A stretch of 29,834 bases of DNA from Saccoglossus kowalevskii (GCF_000003605.2 NW_003111480.1:17408-47241); one strand, 5' to 3'; counted from the first letter of the stretch, positions 1 through 9,862 are shown. Program-made: numbers and translations. The notes: generated by a model from the sequence alone, not told the origin.

Positions 1-210
1 ATGGGGTATATAGAGTGGCAATTTCTTTGACATACTAGGCATAGTGATCGTGTCGTCAAATGAGGGATGGGGTATATAGAGTGGCAATTTCTTTGACATA
101 CTAGGCATAGTGGTCGTGACGTCAAATGAGGGATGGGGTATATAGAGTGGCAATTTCTTTGACATACTAGGCATAGTGGTCGTGACGTCAAATGAGGGAT
201 GGGGTATATA
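1..210. repeat. 66-bp minisatellite, 3.2 copies, with CRE and TATA in the unit
   Basis: Units begin at 1, 67, 133 and 199 with an exact 66-bp period. The fourth breaks off at about 210 and the array continues beyond the left edge. Copies differ by only a few bases, so the array is young or homogenised. Each unit has a TATATA block preceded by GGGG (7-12, 73-78, 139-144, 205-210). The second and third units end in a perfect CRE, TGACGTCA (117-124, 183-190), while the first has a variant there. Each perfect CRE lies 14 bp before the next TATATA. The period is a multiple of three and two minus-strand frames are open, but all forward frames contain stops, so coding potential is weakly supported. 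Confidence 0.95.
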
Positions 211-1480
211 TCCTGAAAAGTGTAATCAACAACATTTTAATGTCGCCAAAATTATTGAATAAACATCCAAAACACTACCATGTATTACACACACAAAATA
301 AAAAATGCGTATTACATAGTAATATCGTGCTGATATTTTGTCATTGTAAGCGCAGCCTGAAGTTTGTCCAAAGCTTCTGTAGGCTTATATAGTGTCCGGT
401 GATTGTCGTAAAACGAATGATTCACTTTAACATGCTTATGTCTGTATTTTAAGAATTATTGAAAATCCACCTGAATTGGATTTAAACATCACGAACGAGT
501 CACACACAGAGTTTGCGTGAAATAAACCACAATGGCGGCAACAAATTAGCATACAAGATGATCGCAATGATACATTTGTATTCAGTGTTATTAATGCAAT
601 ACTAGTAGTTCCACTTTCAACATTCCACCGTTTCAAATTCTCGGACTGTCAAATTATATATTCTCATATTTGTTCTTTGATCAACGTGAGCGCACTTTAT
701 TACCACCATAGTAGTAATAATTCTCGCCTGGGACTCGAATTGTTACACAAATCCACCGGTAACCACTCGTGTCTACTGACGTTAACCTAACAGAAAATAT
801 CGTGGGATTATTAGTAATCAGCCGGCCAAACAGAGTAAATTAGTCAATAAATCAGATGGTATGAGTTTAGGATTAAAGTACCGCTGAATAATATATTGCT
901 CTTGCAAAGTGTCGCAAAGATTAGGTATTTCAAGTTCTGATGATAACTTAATCACTCAATCAATTTTCACTATAATTACCATGTAAAGTCGGTATGGTCC
1001 GTCGATAACGCATTATAGAGAGATGGCAGTCAATGGAATTACTTCGGATGTGAATGCGCCCTCTGTGGTGGTAATAGTAAATAATATAATTCATTTCTTT
1101 TTAGATGTTGGTAACGATACTATTGGTTTGTTACTAAGCTATTGATGAGGAATTGTAACTTTGTGCTGTTATACCTAGATCATCGGGTTTATGAATCACT
1201 ACATAGTCTTGTAACGTATATAATATAATGTATATTCTGGTCCTGTTTAATGAAAAATTAAGTTTGAGATACACAGCGTTATGACTCCAGGAAACTCACA
1301 CATCCAATACATACGATAGAATATATAGTTTGATTAGGGTGCTGAATGCGATCACTGGAACGTATCAACCAACGATTTATTGACGGAGAAAAAAATCCAT
1401 TTCGCTTCGTCCAAAAGCGATTCACATCGAACACAAGAATTGCGCAATTTATAAACAAGATGATATACGCAATATAATGA
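211..1480. other. Non-coding flank, no gene seen
   Basis: I find no convincing exon, RNA gene or repeat. Short open frames are of chance size. A YY1-like core, AATGGCGGC, lies near 531. An imperfect inverted pair (ATTACCACC near 700, GGTGGTAAT near 1064) could be remnants of a transposon's ends, but is too short to call. Confidence 0.5.
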
Positions 1481-1483
1481 TAC

Positions 1484-1500
1484 TGCGAGATCTCGCGAGT
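1484..1500. promoter_or_regulatory. TCTCGCGAG-type palindrome (near-match, 9 of 10)
   Basis: TCTCGCGAGT at 1491-1500 matches nine of ten bases of TCTCGCGAGA, the CGCG element bound by BANP in vertebrate CpG-rich promoters. The preceding bases make a second overlapping palindrome, CGAGATCTCG. The 16-mer TGCGAGATCTCGCGAG recurs exactly at 4382-4397. It could be a real site or simply part of a dispersed repeat. Confidence 0.4.
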
Positions 1501-1600
1501 TACTTGAAAGACGCGCGCCGAACGCTGCTGCAAAAATCGAACGATTTGATTTTGAACTCGAATTTCCTAATTTCGTAGCTCACATCGAAAGGCCGATCTT

Positions 1601-1957
1601 TGACAGGGAAATATAGCGTTTAGATACCCTTACTTCATCGAGATTGACCATCATCAAATATGTACAGTATATTATTAAGCATGGGAATATTCCCCGAAAT
1701 ACTTTCGCGTTTGTCGAATCCCACACGATGTTTGTTGCTACTACGACGCTTGACTTTTGCTTGTCCTGTTTTAACACTCGATTTCACGTATAACGCGGGA
1801 TCTCGCGGTGAACGGAAAATGGTCTATTCCCACTCGTGCTCACTATTAGACAAATCACGTGATTTATACGTTGTCAATAATTGTGTGTCCCCCAGCACAT
1901 AAAGAAATTTTCCGCTATAATTCGAAACGTTGGGGGTGTCCGGGTATTTCCCTGTCA
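1601..1957. mobile_element. Possible MITE-like element with 13-bp terminal inverted repeats
   Basis: TGACAGGGAAATA at 1601-1613 is exactly inverted at 1945-1957, enclosing about 357 bp of non-coding DNA. A 13-bp inverted match at this spacing is unlikely by chance, but I see no target-site duplication and the similarity stops at the 13 bp. It contains the first copy of a 28-bp repeat (1801-1828) that recurs at 4407-4434. Confidence 0.3.
1801..1828 (+). repeat. Dispersed repeat, copy 1
   Basis: This segment (TCTCGCGGTGAACGG, then AAAATGGTCTATT) matches 4407-4434 at all but one position. Both copies follow a TGCGAGATCTCGCGAG palindrome in the same orientation, at 316 bp here and 24 bp in the second copy. 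The pair of modules therefore looks like one duplicated sequence with a large insertion or deletion between its two parts. Confidence 0.7.
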
Positions 1958-2700
1958 CAGTACAGTTTGTTAGTAAGTGATATCTGAATACAAATTTAAA
2001 TTATTTTCTACTTCTTGTTGTTATCCTGAACAATAAAGCCAAAGCAATAAAGTAATTTAATCAATATAACAATTACAACAACTTCAATTTAATAAACGCA
2101 GATTTTAAATTAAAATATATATATATATATATAAAAATATTAAAAAAAAATAATTAAAATTGAATAAAGTAAAATAAAAAATAAATGAATAACTAAAATA
2201 CAAAGGCAAAACACGGGAATTGAATAGAGAGGAAACTAATTAAATGACGTAAAATAAATGCTGTGTGGGCATGTACTGGTCCATCACAAAAGTTGTACAT
2301 GCGAGTCAATGTTTCCCAAATTTAAAAGGAAACGGGCCAGGACTACAAACCACAGCTTCGAGCATTAGACGATAATTAATTTTCAGCGGTGGACATGATT
2401 TGCATACGGGTCTAGTTTGCGTTTTCGTGAAAATTTAATCAGGATGCATATATAATTTCATCATTGCGTGACAGTTTCTGACTGCGTTGATACAGTGCAT
2501 ACATAAACGAAACATATCTCATACTCACCAAATACTCCACAGAAGACTCCTGTTAGACTTTCTTCTGTACGTGAAGGTTATAAGAATTGATATATGTAAG
2601 TCTGAAAAGACAGAATAAACCATACAGCATAAATGCATCCGAAAAACGCACTATTATGTCGAATGCTTTTTAGTAGGTAATCTATTTCATTGTATTCGTC
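1958..2700. other. AT-rich non-coding DNA with a short (TA)n tract
   Basis: Strongly AT-rich from about 1990 to 2260, with a (TA)n run at about 2114-2133 and A-runs next to it. No exon or structured RNA is visible. Confidence 0.7.
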
Positions 2701-2721
2701 TTCAGCGAGATAAACTGATAA

Positions 2722-2732
2722 TGCGCATGCGT
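2722..2732. promoter_or_regulatory. NRF1-like palindrome
   Basis: TGCGCATGCGT contains CGCATGCG, the core of the NRF1 consensus (YGCGCATGCGCR). It sits at the start of a CpG-richer block. No exon can be tied to it. Confidence 0.4.
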
Positions 2733-3560
2733 GCAGAGGGTTGTGGGTAGAAGACACGCGAACGCATACGGGTACCAATCATAACTAGCGGATGGTGGGT
2801 GTATTATTAGCAACTGTTGAACACTAAGCCCGCATTATTACGGCCAGGTTATAAAATTAGATTATCTTTACTGAGACTGACTTGCATTTCGAAATGTACG
2901 TTTTCGTCAAAATACAAAATTGCGATGACGAGAAATCTTCCCTTATTCTTTTTGCTAACGCTTAGGCCATCAAGCACTAGAATGCGATGTGAATTAATCT
3001 GTCAGTGTCGAATGCGAGATGGCACTAGTTATCACGTGACAACGGTGCATACCATTTATAGTTGAGTACGATAGAGTACGGTAAACGTCATCATCGTATG
3101 CGTAATGGAACTGTATGCGGTAAATAAAATCGTGTATTAGTGCTACAATTACTGCAGCTATACGAGGATTTCTAACTCAATATCAGTTACGCGAATAATG
3201 CAATCACATTGACACACTTTTTCGCAATAATATATTTTTGTCGTGAATTTATGGAACCCAGGTACTGGTTGTGTTATTGGACATCGTCACTTCGCACGCA
3301 AAACACTTCTTTACAGCTCGCTCAAACGCAGGTCACGTTGTACTACACGTCACGGGCACAATTCGTTCCAAGTCACTTCGCACCACGTGAATGTGTTCCA
3401 AGACAAGTCGTATCATGCTAGCACAATACTTAAAGCTCGAAGGTCATCACATGCGCACGCGCGGAACTTGAATCCAAAGCTACAATAACAACACACGATA
3501 AAACGCAAAGGCTCACGGGTAGACGCTTGTTGGTAAATAATGACACGCTATGGCTATCTG
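2733..3560. other. CpG-richer non-coding block
   Basis: From about 3085 to 3570 CpG dinucleotides are dense compared with neighbours, with E-box CACGTG near 3383, repeated GTCACTTCGCAC words (near 3286 and 3371) and CATGCGCACGCGCG near 3450. Flanked by NRF1-like sites at both ends. The composition suggests a regulatory region, but no coding frame of note is present. Confidence 0.4.
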
Positions 3561-3612
3561 ACGCATGCGCAGGTGACGGCTCCCCTCTCCTCCGCTTTAA
3601 TATTTAAGCGAG
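3561..3612. promoter_or_regulatory. NRF1-like site beside a TATTTAA stretch, promoter candidate
   Basis: ACGCATGCGCAGG (3561 onward) is an NRF1-type palindrome. It is followed by a pyrimidine-rich segment (CCCCTCTCCTCCGC) and then TTTAATATTTAA. This order resembles a compact promoter. It lies 2.1 kb before the 3' splice site of the glycosyltransferase gene, so it is an alternative promoter candidate for that gene. Confidence 0.3.
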
Positions 3613-4380
3613 GATGGTATTTTATTAATATATTATTATTATTTTGTACATATAGATAACATACAGTTCACAAATATACACACGTGTTTGTGCGTTACTA
3701 GTAATGAATTTTATGCGGAAAAATGTACATAAAATTTACATAGTTTGTAATTGTATTCAGCTGTTTTCAGTCATAATTCAAAAAACAAAATTGCAAAAAT
3801 ATTGACAATTATATTGTTATTTTTGTGTAATCGTTAATTATGAAAAATATCACTAATTTGCATTGGAATACATATCGTCATGATTTATTCTCAATATATT
3901 TTGGACTTTCTTTTGTCAAAATCAGATATTTTCATTTTTTTCACCATAAAACAAAAAAACAACTTAACAATGTCGATAACGGATAGTCTTTGCCGCAGTG
4001 TTTAACAAAAAACATGTATCAGTTTATTATAGATCGAATTCAAACTTTATGCATAATTGAGTGCATAATGACGTATGACAGACGACAGACACTTTGTCAA
4101 CTATACCTTTCCCTGAAATTTGGTTTTAGGGTAAGGCAAACAAAAAAAACTGATCGTTCAATAAAAAAAAAATGCTCGGGTGCTCGCGAGTGAAATGATA
4201 GAGGGCGCAATACCGTTAATGTCGCAACCATTAGTGTATTTTATTATGTGGAATTATATACTAGTATATTGTGTTCCACTCTTAGTGGTATCAGAACACA
4301 ATTGTACACAATCTGAAATTGAGACTGAAACTGTATATTAACATCATCAAATCTCTTACAATAGGTGATTTTTCGTACAA
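3613..4380. other. AT-rich non-coding DNA
   Basis: Low-complexity AT-rich sequence from about 3613 to 3970 with TTA and TTAATA repeats, then mixed non-coding sequence. Nothing gene-like is seen. Confidence 0.7.
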
Positions 4381-4388
4381 TTGCGAGA

Positions 4389-4398
4389 TCTCGCGAGA
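4389..4398. promoter_or_regulatory. Perfect TCTCGCGAGA (BANP/CGCG element)
   Basis: An exact 10-bp palindrome TCTCGCGAGA. In vertebrates this motif is bound by BANP and drives CpG-rich promoters when unmethylated. It lies about 110 bp before an ETS-like and a ZNF143-like site, which makes a promoter here more likely. Function in this organism is inferred from motif identity only. Confidence 0.5.
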
Positions 4399-4406
4399 TG
4401 TGTGAT

Positions 4407-4434
4407 TCTCGCAGTGAACGGAAAATGGTCTATT
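4407..4434 (+). repeat. Dispersed repeat, copy 2
   Basis: Near-identical to 1801-1828 (one mismatch over 28 bp), and likewise downstream of a TGCGAGATCTCGCGAG palindrome (4382-4397). Confidence 0.7.
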
Positions 4435-4498
4435 GAAAGAAAGATCACAGCACGCTGATGAATACACACGACACACATTCATGTAACAGCTTGCTATG

Positions 4499-4543
4499 CA
4501 GGAAGTGACAACATACGGCGCTCGGCATTATGGGTTATAATGC
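4499..4543 (+). promoter_or_regulatory. ETS-like plus ZNF143-like sites, promoter candidate for the glycosyltransferase gene
   Basis: CAGGAAGTGAC (about 4499-4509) is a strong ETS/GABPA-type site. About 15 bp later GGCATTATGGG (4524-4534) resembles the reverse ZNF143/STAF element (TGCATNNTGGGA), with two differences, and is embedded in a small inverted repeat (GGCATTAT/ATAATGCC). With the TCTCGCGAGA palindrome upstream, this makes three housekeeping-type sites within 155 bp. It is the best promoter candidate for the gene whose splice acceptor is at 5742, which implies a first 5' UTR exon downstream of about 4540. No convincing donor was identified. Confidence 0.4.
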
Positions 4544-4545
4544 CA

Positions 4546-5742
4546 TTCACACGTGTGATTCTGACGAGAACGTGTATTCATTACTGTGGTGAATGTGAAT
4601 GTAATAGACATTTATACTGTACGTTATCAATATCGGTATTACTAAGCACGGCGATGATGCCGGGACATGGGCGGTGTTAGCTGTAAATCTCTTTATGGTG
4701 ATACAACAACATTGGTTGTAGATGTCGTTGAATACAAGGTAGGGCAATCTTATATTAGAATATCGAAATATGAGGATCACACTTGATGACATATCCATAT
4801 CACGCGCGAATATATATCTTGGAACCAACAATAATTGAAGAAAAGGGGCGATTATTTTATATTTTGAAGGATTCCTGTAGTGGCGCCCGCCATCAACCCA
4901 TTTTCCTGTTCGAGCCTAAAGCGTGATGTCATTAAAATAACCAATTTCTATGTATTATAAATACATAATCCAGTTTTTATTTGGCTCGATTTAGACAGGC
5001 CAGACATGAAATCACAATTTCGCGTTTCATAATATTTGTCGTTCAATACAGATTAACACTAGTGCGCAGTAACAGCTGGGACATTGTAAAAGGGCTTTCC
5101 ATATCTATAGTGGCAACGAATGACATGTAGTGTACATGGTATTTTCAAATAATTGCTGTTAGACCTTTGACCTACACTTTGCAATTAACGTACACGTAGG
5201 ATGCTGAGGTGTGGTCGACAATCGGACGTCAACTGAGAGTGTATATGTAACTGACGTGGTTTCTCCCAGGGTATTACGGTGAGATAACAGGGAGATTGTA
5301 TGTTTTGGTCAACCATGTAAAATTTCCAATATAAAAACATGTCAAATTCATTCACAAGGGTTTTTGAGGTATCTAAATCTACATTTAGAAAAGTGAGGAC
5401 TGAAAAATACTTCCACGGAAAAAAACACATTGATAAGCGAATAGATAGAAAAATAATACTAATTTGGCTGACTAAATGTATTTTGAATTAAAATTATAAA
5501 ACTATTTCTCAGACATATTTCTATTGGTTAATACATGAAATATGCTCAAAATATTGAAATAATTAAAAAATAATTAAATATACTTACAAACCTCAATGAG
5601 TCGTGTTTATATTACAGTTAAAAAAAAAGAGGTGGCCAGTGTCCGTGATTTTTTTATAATAATATTGAAATGAACACAATATACTGTTATGTTTGCATAT
5701 AGATTAAGAAAGTAAACTAATAATTATGTACAATTATTACAG
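4546..5742 (+). other. Non-coding, probably 5' UTR exon/intron of the glycosyltransferase gene
   Basis: The segment ends in a plausible intron end: an ACTAAT branch-point-like word near 5715 and TTATTACAG at 5734-5742. The intron start cannot be placed; GTAGGG at 4739 is only a weak donor. Open frames here are short and unrecognised. Confidence 0.4.
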
Positions 5743-5789
5743 GTTATCGGGAATGTGACGTCACATCAGATGAACTGACCGTCGACATT
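5743..5789 (+). promoter_or_regulatory. Spliced 5' leader with a two-codon upstream ORF and a CRE
   Basis: The leader follows an AG acceptor (5741-5742). It contains ATG AAC TGA at 5770-5778, a complete two-codon upstream ORF ending 11 nt before the main start. Such a minimal ORF can lower initiation at the main ATG. A perfect CRE, TGACGTCA, lies at 5756-5763. The main frame is open back to the acceptor, so an N-terminal extension from an upstream exon is formally possible. The hydrophobic anchor just after the 5790 ATG favours that start. Confidence 0.55.
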
Positions 5790-7409
5790 ATGAAGGGTGG
5801 ATTTCGTAGCTACGTGATCGCTCTCCTTCTTATTCTTGCCTTGTGTGTTATTTTCTGTATATATAGTGAAATTTCATCTCTACGTTTCGACATATCCATG
5901 GAAACCAAGGACATGGAAGTTTCAGGTCGTCTAACGCAAGATGAGATTTTGGACAAGTTCTTAGTAAGCGCGATGGGCGATAATAAAGAGCGGGCTGACT
6001 CCGAAAAGAAAGGCGAAAGAAAATATACCGAGGACGTCTGTGAATGTGAAGGAGAATACGTCTACGGACCAATCACAAACGAGCGGACGATAAAGAGAAG
6101 GACTCACCAGATGGAAGAAGCGACAAGCTTGGACACCACTGAGCCGCTTGTTATGTGTCGTGCAATGTCTCCAATCACCTACGTCGGAGGCGGCATAGCA
6201 GTGGAACCACTACAAAGCGCGAGACTAGTCGGGATTTCGCTTGATAAAAAGTTTTGGAAATTGTTTCTACGCTATCGACAGTTCAACGTGAGCCTCACAT
6301 CATCGCTGTCTTATGGCGCGATTGACGCTGTCGTCCCCGAAAAAGCAGAGAACAAAATAAAATTGCACGGGAATGGAAGTCCAAAATTAGGAATAACAAT
6401 CGACAAAGACAGCGATATCAGAGATATAAATCAGTTATTTGGAACATTAATATATCAATGTATCAAATATGATATCGATTTACGCGAAGTAGTGGAACTC
6501 CGTATATTAGATTTTGTGCTCAAAGTTCACGTACGAATATTTCGTCGACCATACCCCCGTTTATATAACATATCAACTAATGACCACATTAGCAAGAAAG
6601 TAACCATAGTAACGAAGACGTTTGAGCGATACGATGCCATAAGGGAGCTCATTGCGAGCGTAAGAAAATTTTATACAAACGTCACGATCTTAGTTGCAGA
6701 CGATTCGGAAAATATCGAGCCGGTGAAAGGAAAATATGTACGTCATTTCCGGATGCCGTTCGCGGCCGGTTGGTTCGCTGGCAGAAATCTTGTAATCAGC
6801 CAAGTTCTTACGAAGTACCTATTGTGGGTAGACGACGATTTTACTTTCTCACAAAACACCAAATTAGAGACTTTTGTGCACAAATTTGAAAATCCGAATT
6901 TTAAATTCGATTTAATTGCTGGGCGATACGAGGATAAGAACGGGAAATTAATGTCCCGGAACTACGATCGAATTATTGAACGTAAACGCAATGCCGATGG
7001 AAGTTACTGCGTGTCACGACGCAAGGGGAATTATGGGAAAGTAGAGGGCTTCCCACAATGCAACGTAACCGACGAAGTGACTAATTTCTTTATGGCAAAG
7101 ACACTGTCTGTACGGGAGGTTGGATTTGATCCCGAGTTTGCTAGAGTCGCCCATTACGAATTCTTCTGGGATGGCTTAGGGAGGCTCGCTGTTGCTAGCT
7201 GCGATGACGTCACGGTGCGCCATTTCTTTGACCGCTCGAAGAATAGCGAGAAATATGAAGAATACCGCCAAAACGAAAACGATAATTTTCACTATTACGA
7301 CCGACTATTGTACTCTGTGTATAAAAATAACTTGAAATGTTTAACTGGCATGGACAGAAATATCCAGGATTTAGCGGAATTCAAACGAACGTATAGATCA
7401 GATACATGA
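5790..7409 (+). CDS. B4GALNT1-like: Beta-1,4-N-acetylgalactosaminyltransferase, GM2/GD2-synthase-like (GT12)
   Basis: A 539-residue, uninterrupted, intronless coding region. The family adds GalNAc in beta-1,4 linkage to glycan acceptors (gangliosides for B4GALNT1, the Sd(a)/CT antigen for B4GALNT2) in the Golgi lumen from UDP-GalNAc. The length matches human B4GALNT1 (about 533). Layout: short basic tail, one signal-anchor (residues 8-25, YVIALLLILALCVIFCIY), a charged stem (about 30-120), then a C-terminal GT-A catalytic domain. Family signatures are TKTFERYD (275-282), MPFAAGWFAGRN (322-333), the metal-binding DDD in LLWVDDDF (344-351), GFPQCNVTDEVTNFF (420-434) and HYEFFWDGLG (455-464). 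N-glycosylation sequons lie at N166, N195, N260, N297 and N425. I see no lost catalytic motif, so it looks functional. Vertebrate relatives have many coding introns, so a single-exon coding region suggests a retrocopy or intron loss, with an intron kept or gained in the 5' leader. The substrate (ganglioside or other glycan) cannot be told from sequence. Confidence 0.95.
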   Translation: MKGGFRSYVIALLLILALCVIFCIYSEISSLRFDISMETKDMEVSGRLTQDEILDKFLVSAMGDNKERADSEKKGERKYTEDVCECEGEYVYGPITNERTIKRRTHQMEEATSLDTTEPLVMCRAMSPITYVGGGIAVEPLQSARLVGISLDKKFWKLFLRYRQFNVSLTSSLSYGAIDAVVPEKAENKIKLHGNGSPKLGITIDKDSDIRDINQLFGTLIYQCIKYDIDLREVVELRILDFVLKVHVRIFRRPYPRLYNISTNDHISKKVTIVTKTFERYDAIRELIASVRKFYTNVTILVADDSENIEPVKGKYVRHFRMPFAAGWFAGRNLVISQVLTKYLLWVDDDFTFSQNTKLETFVHKFENPNFKFDLIAGRYEDKNGKLMSRNYDRIIERKRNADGSYCVSRRKGNYGKVEGFPQCNVTDEVTNFFMAKTLSVREVGFDPEFARVAHYEFFWDGLGRLAVASCDDVTVRHFFDRSKNSEKYEEYRQNENDNFHYYDRLLYSVYKNNLKCLTGMDRNIQDLAEFKRTYRSDT

Positions 7410-8690
7410 AACTATTTTAAGTTCTCGTTCATCTATCATACTTTTCCCTCCGACATCCTGTACCATGATGATAATACGAGTCGATAAAATGTTGTAAAAT
7501 ATAGCTCCATACACTGAAATACATTACAGCACACCAGTCTGATATCTGTACGAGGACATTTCAATATTCCAGAACTACTACGAGTTCTTATTTCGACTCC
7601 TTTTACGAAGACCATTTTATTGAATCGCACAAAAATCTGTATTCATTACACTAAAGATAGCATGAAAACTGTATTTTTTTTCGAAAACGAGTACCCCTTC
7701 ACTAGCTCAGTCGTAGCTGTAGAAACACTGAATAATTGAGCACAGTGCACTCTATAGAAAACAGTTCAATTGAAGACAAACACGAGTTTTTCTGTGACGT
7801 ACTACTATACGAGTGAAAGTTTCGATAAAAGGTAGTCGTCCGTTAAAACAAATTACTTTTTAAGAGAGATTTACTATATTCTATGTGACGAACGGCTAAA
7901 CTTCCAATGAATAATCGAACGACAATTGTTTTCCCCTCTAACTGGTCGGGTTTTAAGCCAGCTGGGCCTAAGCCAACATTTGCATATTAGACCCATGTAC
8001 TCGGTGTTGGGTTGAACACATTTGTGTACGTTTGTTTTTTGTTGAAGCAATTCTTGCTAGATGGCGCAACTCAACAGGAAAATGATATTACGTGACTTTG
8101 ATTGAAGATACCAAAGAGAAAAATACAGAAAGAGTCATGTAGCAGAAAAAGTTAAAGTATTGATGTCATGATCTCTTTGTGTCCAGTTTTAGTGTTTTTA
8201 AGTGTTACAATCTTGATATATACCAGACCATTTTCATTTCGTGAACATTGCGCCCTCAGTCGAGGACATATGAGGTGAGATCAGTGCCTAAATTATTTTT
8301 ATTTGCTTAATTTTAGTGTTTTTCTTTGTATATTATCCTTAAGTTGACATTCTTATATTTTCACGGTCTTTGCATTAGGTTGGCATTGTCTTGACATTGT
8401 TATATTGTTTTTACATTAGGTTGGCACTTTTCATTTTGAAACCCCATAAGGACAGACTTTGTGATTTTTGTTCCAAAGAATTTAATTGATTTGCATTATC
8501 TTTGTATAATTTAAAGTTGTGACGTCCTAAGAATTGTGTCTTGGATGAATCCACTAAATATTACTGTAGAACGATGCATGATTAAACCAGGACAGTTTTA
8601 ACAATATTAAGATTTTACAGTTGATATAACTGATATGATGACATCAACTCAGGATAGAAGACGATATAGTATAAGGAACAACAGTAAACC
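7410..8690 (+). other. 3' flank / probable 3' UTR of the glycosyltransferase gene
   Basis: No AATAAA occurs close behind the stop codon. The first candidate poly(A) signals seen are ATTAAA at 8581-8586 and AATAAA at 9001-9006, so the 3' UTR is either long or uses a variant signal. A 9-bp word, ATTGCGCCC, near 8247 resembles ends of some metazoan DNA elements but stands alone. Confidence 0.4.
8344..8427 (+). repeat. Diverged tandem duplication, about 44 bp
   Basis: TTGACATT-TTATATT followed by CATTAGGTTGGCA occurs twice: CATTAGGTTGGCA starts at 8373 and 8414, and the TTGACATT words start at 8344 and 8391. The spacing differs slightly (41 and 47 bp), so the copies carry indels. Confidence 0.7.
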
Positions 8691-8691
<1 letters not shown>

Positions 8692-8789
<98 letters not shown>

Positions 8790-8790
8790 T
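8692..8790. repeat. (TTA)n microsatellite, about 33 copies
   Basis: An uninterrupted TTA/ATT trinucleotide run of about 99 bp. Its purity implies high present-day length variability. It makes artificial poly-Asn and poly-Ile open frames on the minus strand, which are not genes. Confidence 0.99.
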
Positions 8791-9757
8791 CTGTTAGAGC
8801 CGAGATAAAACATTGCATCTTGAACATAACTTGAGTTTTGCTGTTGTAATGTCAAAAGTCGGCGTGTTCAACAGAGGGCCGCGCGACTTTCATGATATGA
8901 CTTTATTGTCAAATCTCGTGATGCCATGCTTATGAGAACAACCGTACGCGTATTCATTTTACTTATAGACGTTACGTCACCTCCTTCGTCATCATCCCCC
9001 AATAAAGTGGCAATCGTAGTAAATATACGGGCAGTGATTAAAATTAGACTGATCGCTTTGTTAGAATACCCCGGATGTATAGCTCAGTGTGATGTCGATA
9101 TCCATGTTGACGTCACGTTCTGAGTAATTGTCACATGCAGTTATGATTTACGTGGTTGGGGAATACATGTGCCTTTTTCAATTTAAATCAGATTTGATAG
9201 AATTAAATAGATTATCATAGCGTCAGTGTGTCTATTATGTGTATCCAGCGAGTTGATTGCATATAAACGTGGGTGAGCTTTCCCATGGCGAGACGGGACA
9301 GATAGAACATCTAGTCAATACATCACGTTCACAAATAACATGAGATAACCGTTCTTACCTGACTGACAGAATAATGTAGAGTATTTTATCAAACAATTGC
9401 GATTGAGTATAACGTGTCGGACACTCGGCATGGACACGTCGATCAAACCACATCGGTAATCTTGCTTCGGACACCTGGTCTGTGCATATTAGGTTACGTA
9501 ACGTATGTCTCATTATAGAAAGGTCATGTTCAAGGCAGGTCATTCCTTCAACTCAAGTGATTTTGCGATAATGAGATAAATGAGATATAGATTATTATTT
9601 TTTTGTGGGACAACAACGAGGGGAACATATATAAATATGGACATCAGTCATATGAGTTATCAGCCAGTGTGCAAACACACGTTTCGGGATGTGCAGGCTA
9701 CATTCAGTGAATTGAGGTAATGGAGGCGGCAGTACAAACATTCACAACAAGATATGA
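8791..9757. other. Non-coding, no gene seen
   Basis: Contains a perfect CRE, TGACGTCA, at 9108-9115 and AATAAA at 9001. No exon or RNA gene was recognised. Confidence 0.6.
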
Positions 9758-9759
9758 TT

Positions 9760-9858
<99 letters not shown>

Positions 9859-9862
9859 TTTT
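9758..9862. repeat. (TTTA)n microsatellite, about 26 copies
   Basis: A pure TTTA tetranucleotide run of about 105 bp. The repeating Leu-Phe-Ile-Tyr open frame across it is an artefact. Confidence 0.99.

Noticed and set aside
697-1080. Possible MITE between ATTACCACC and its inverse
   Set aside because: The inverted match is about 9-11 bp with unrelated flanks, within chance expectation.
8615-8855. Minus-strand frames of poly-Ile and poly-Asn
   Set aside because: They are translations of the pure (TTA)n microsatellite.
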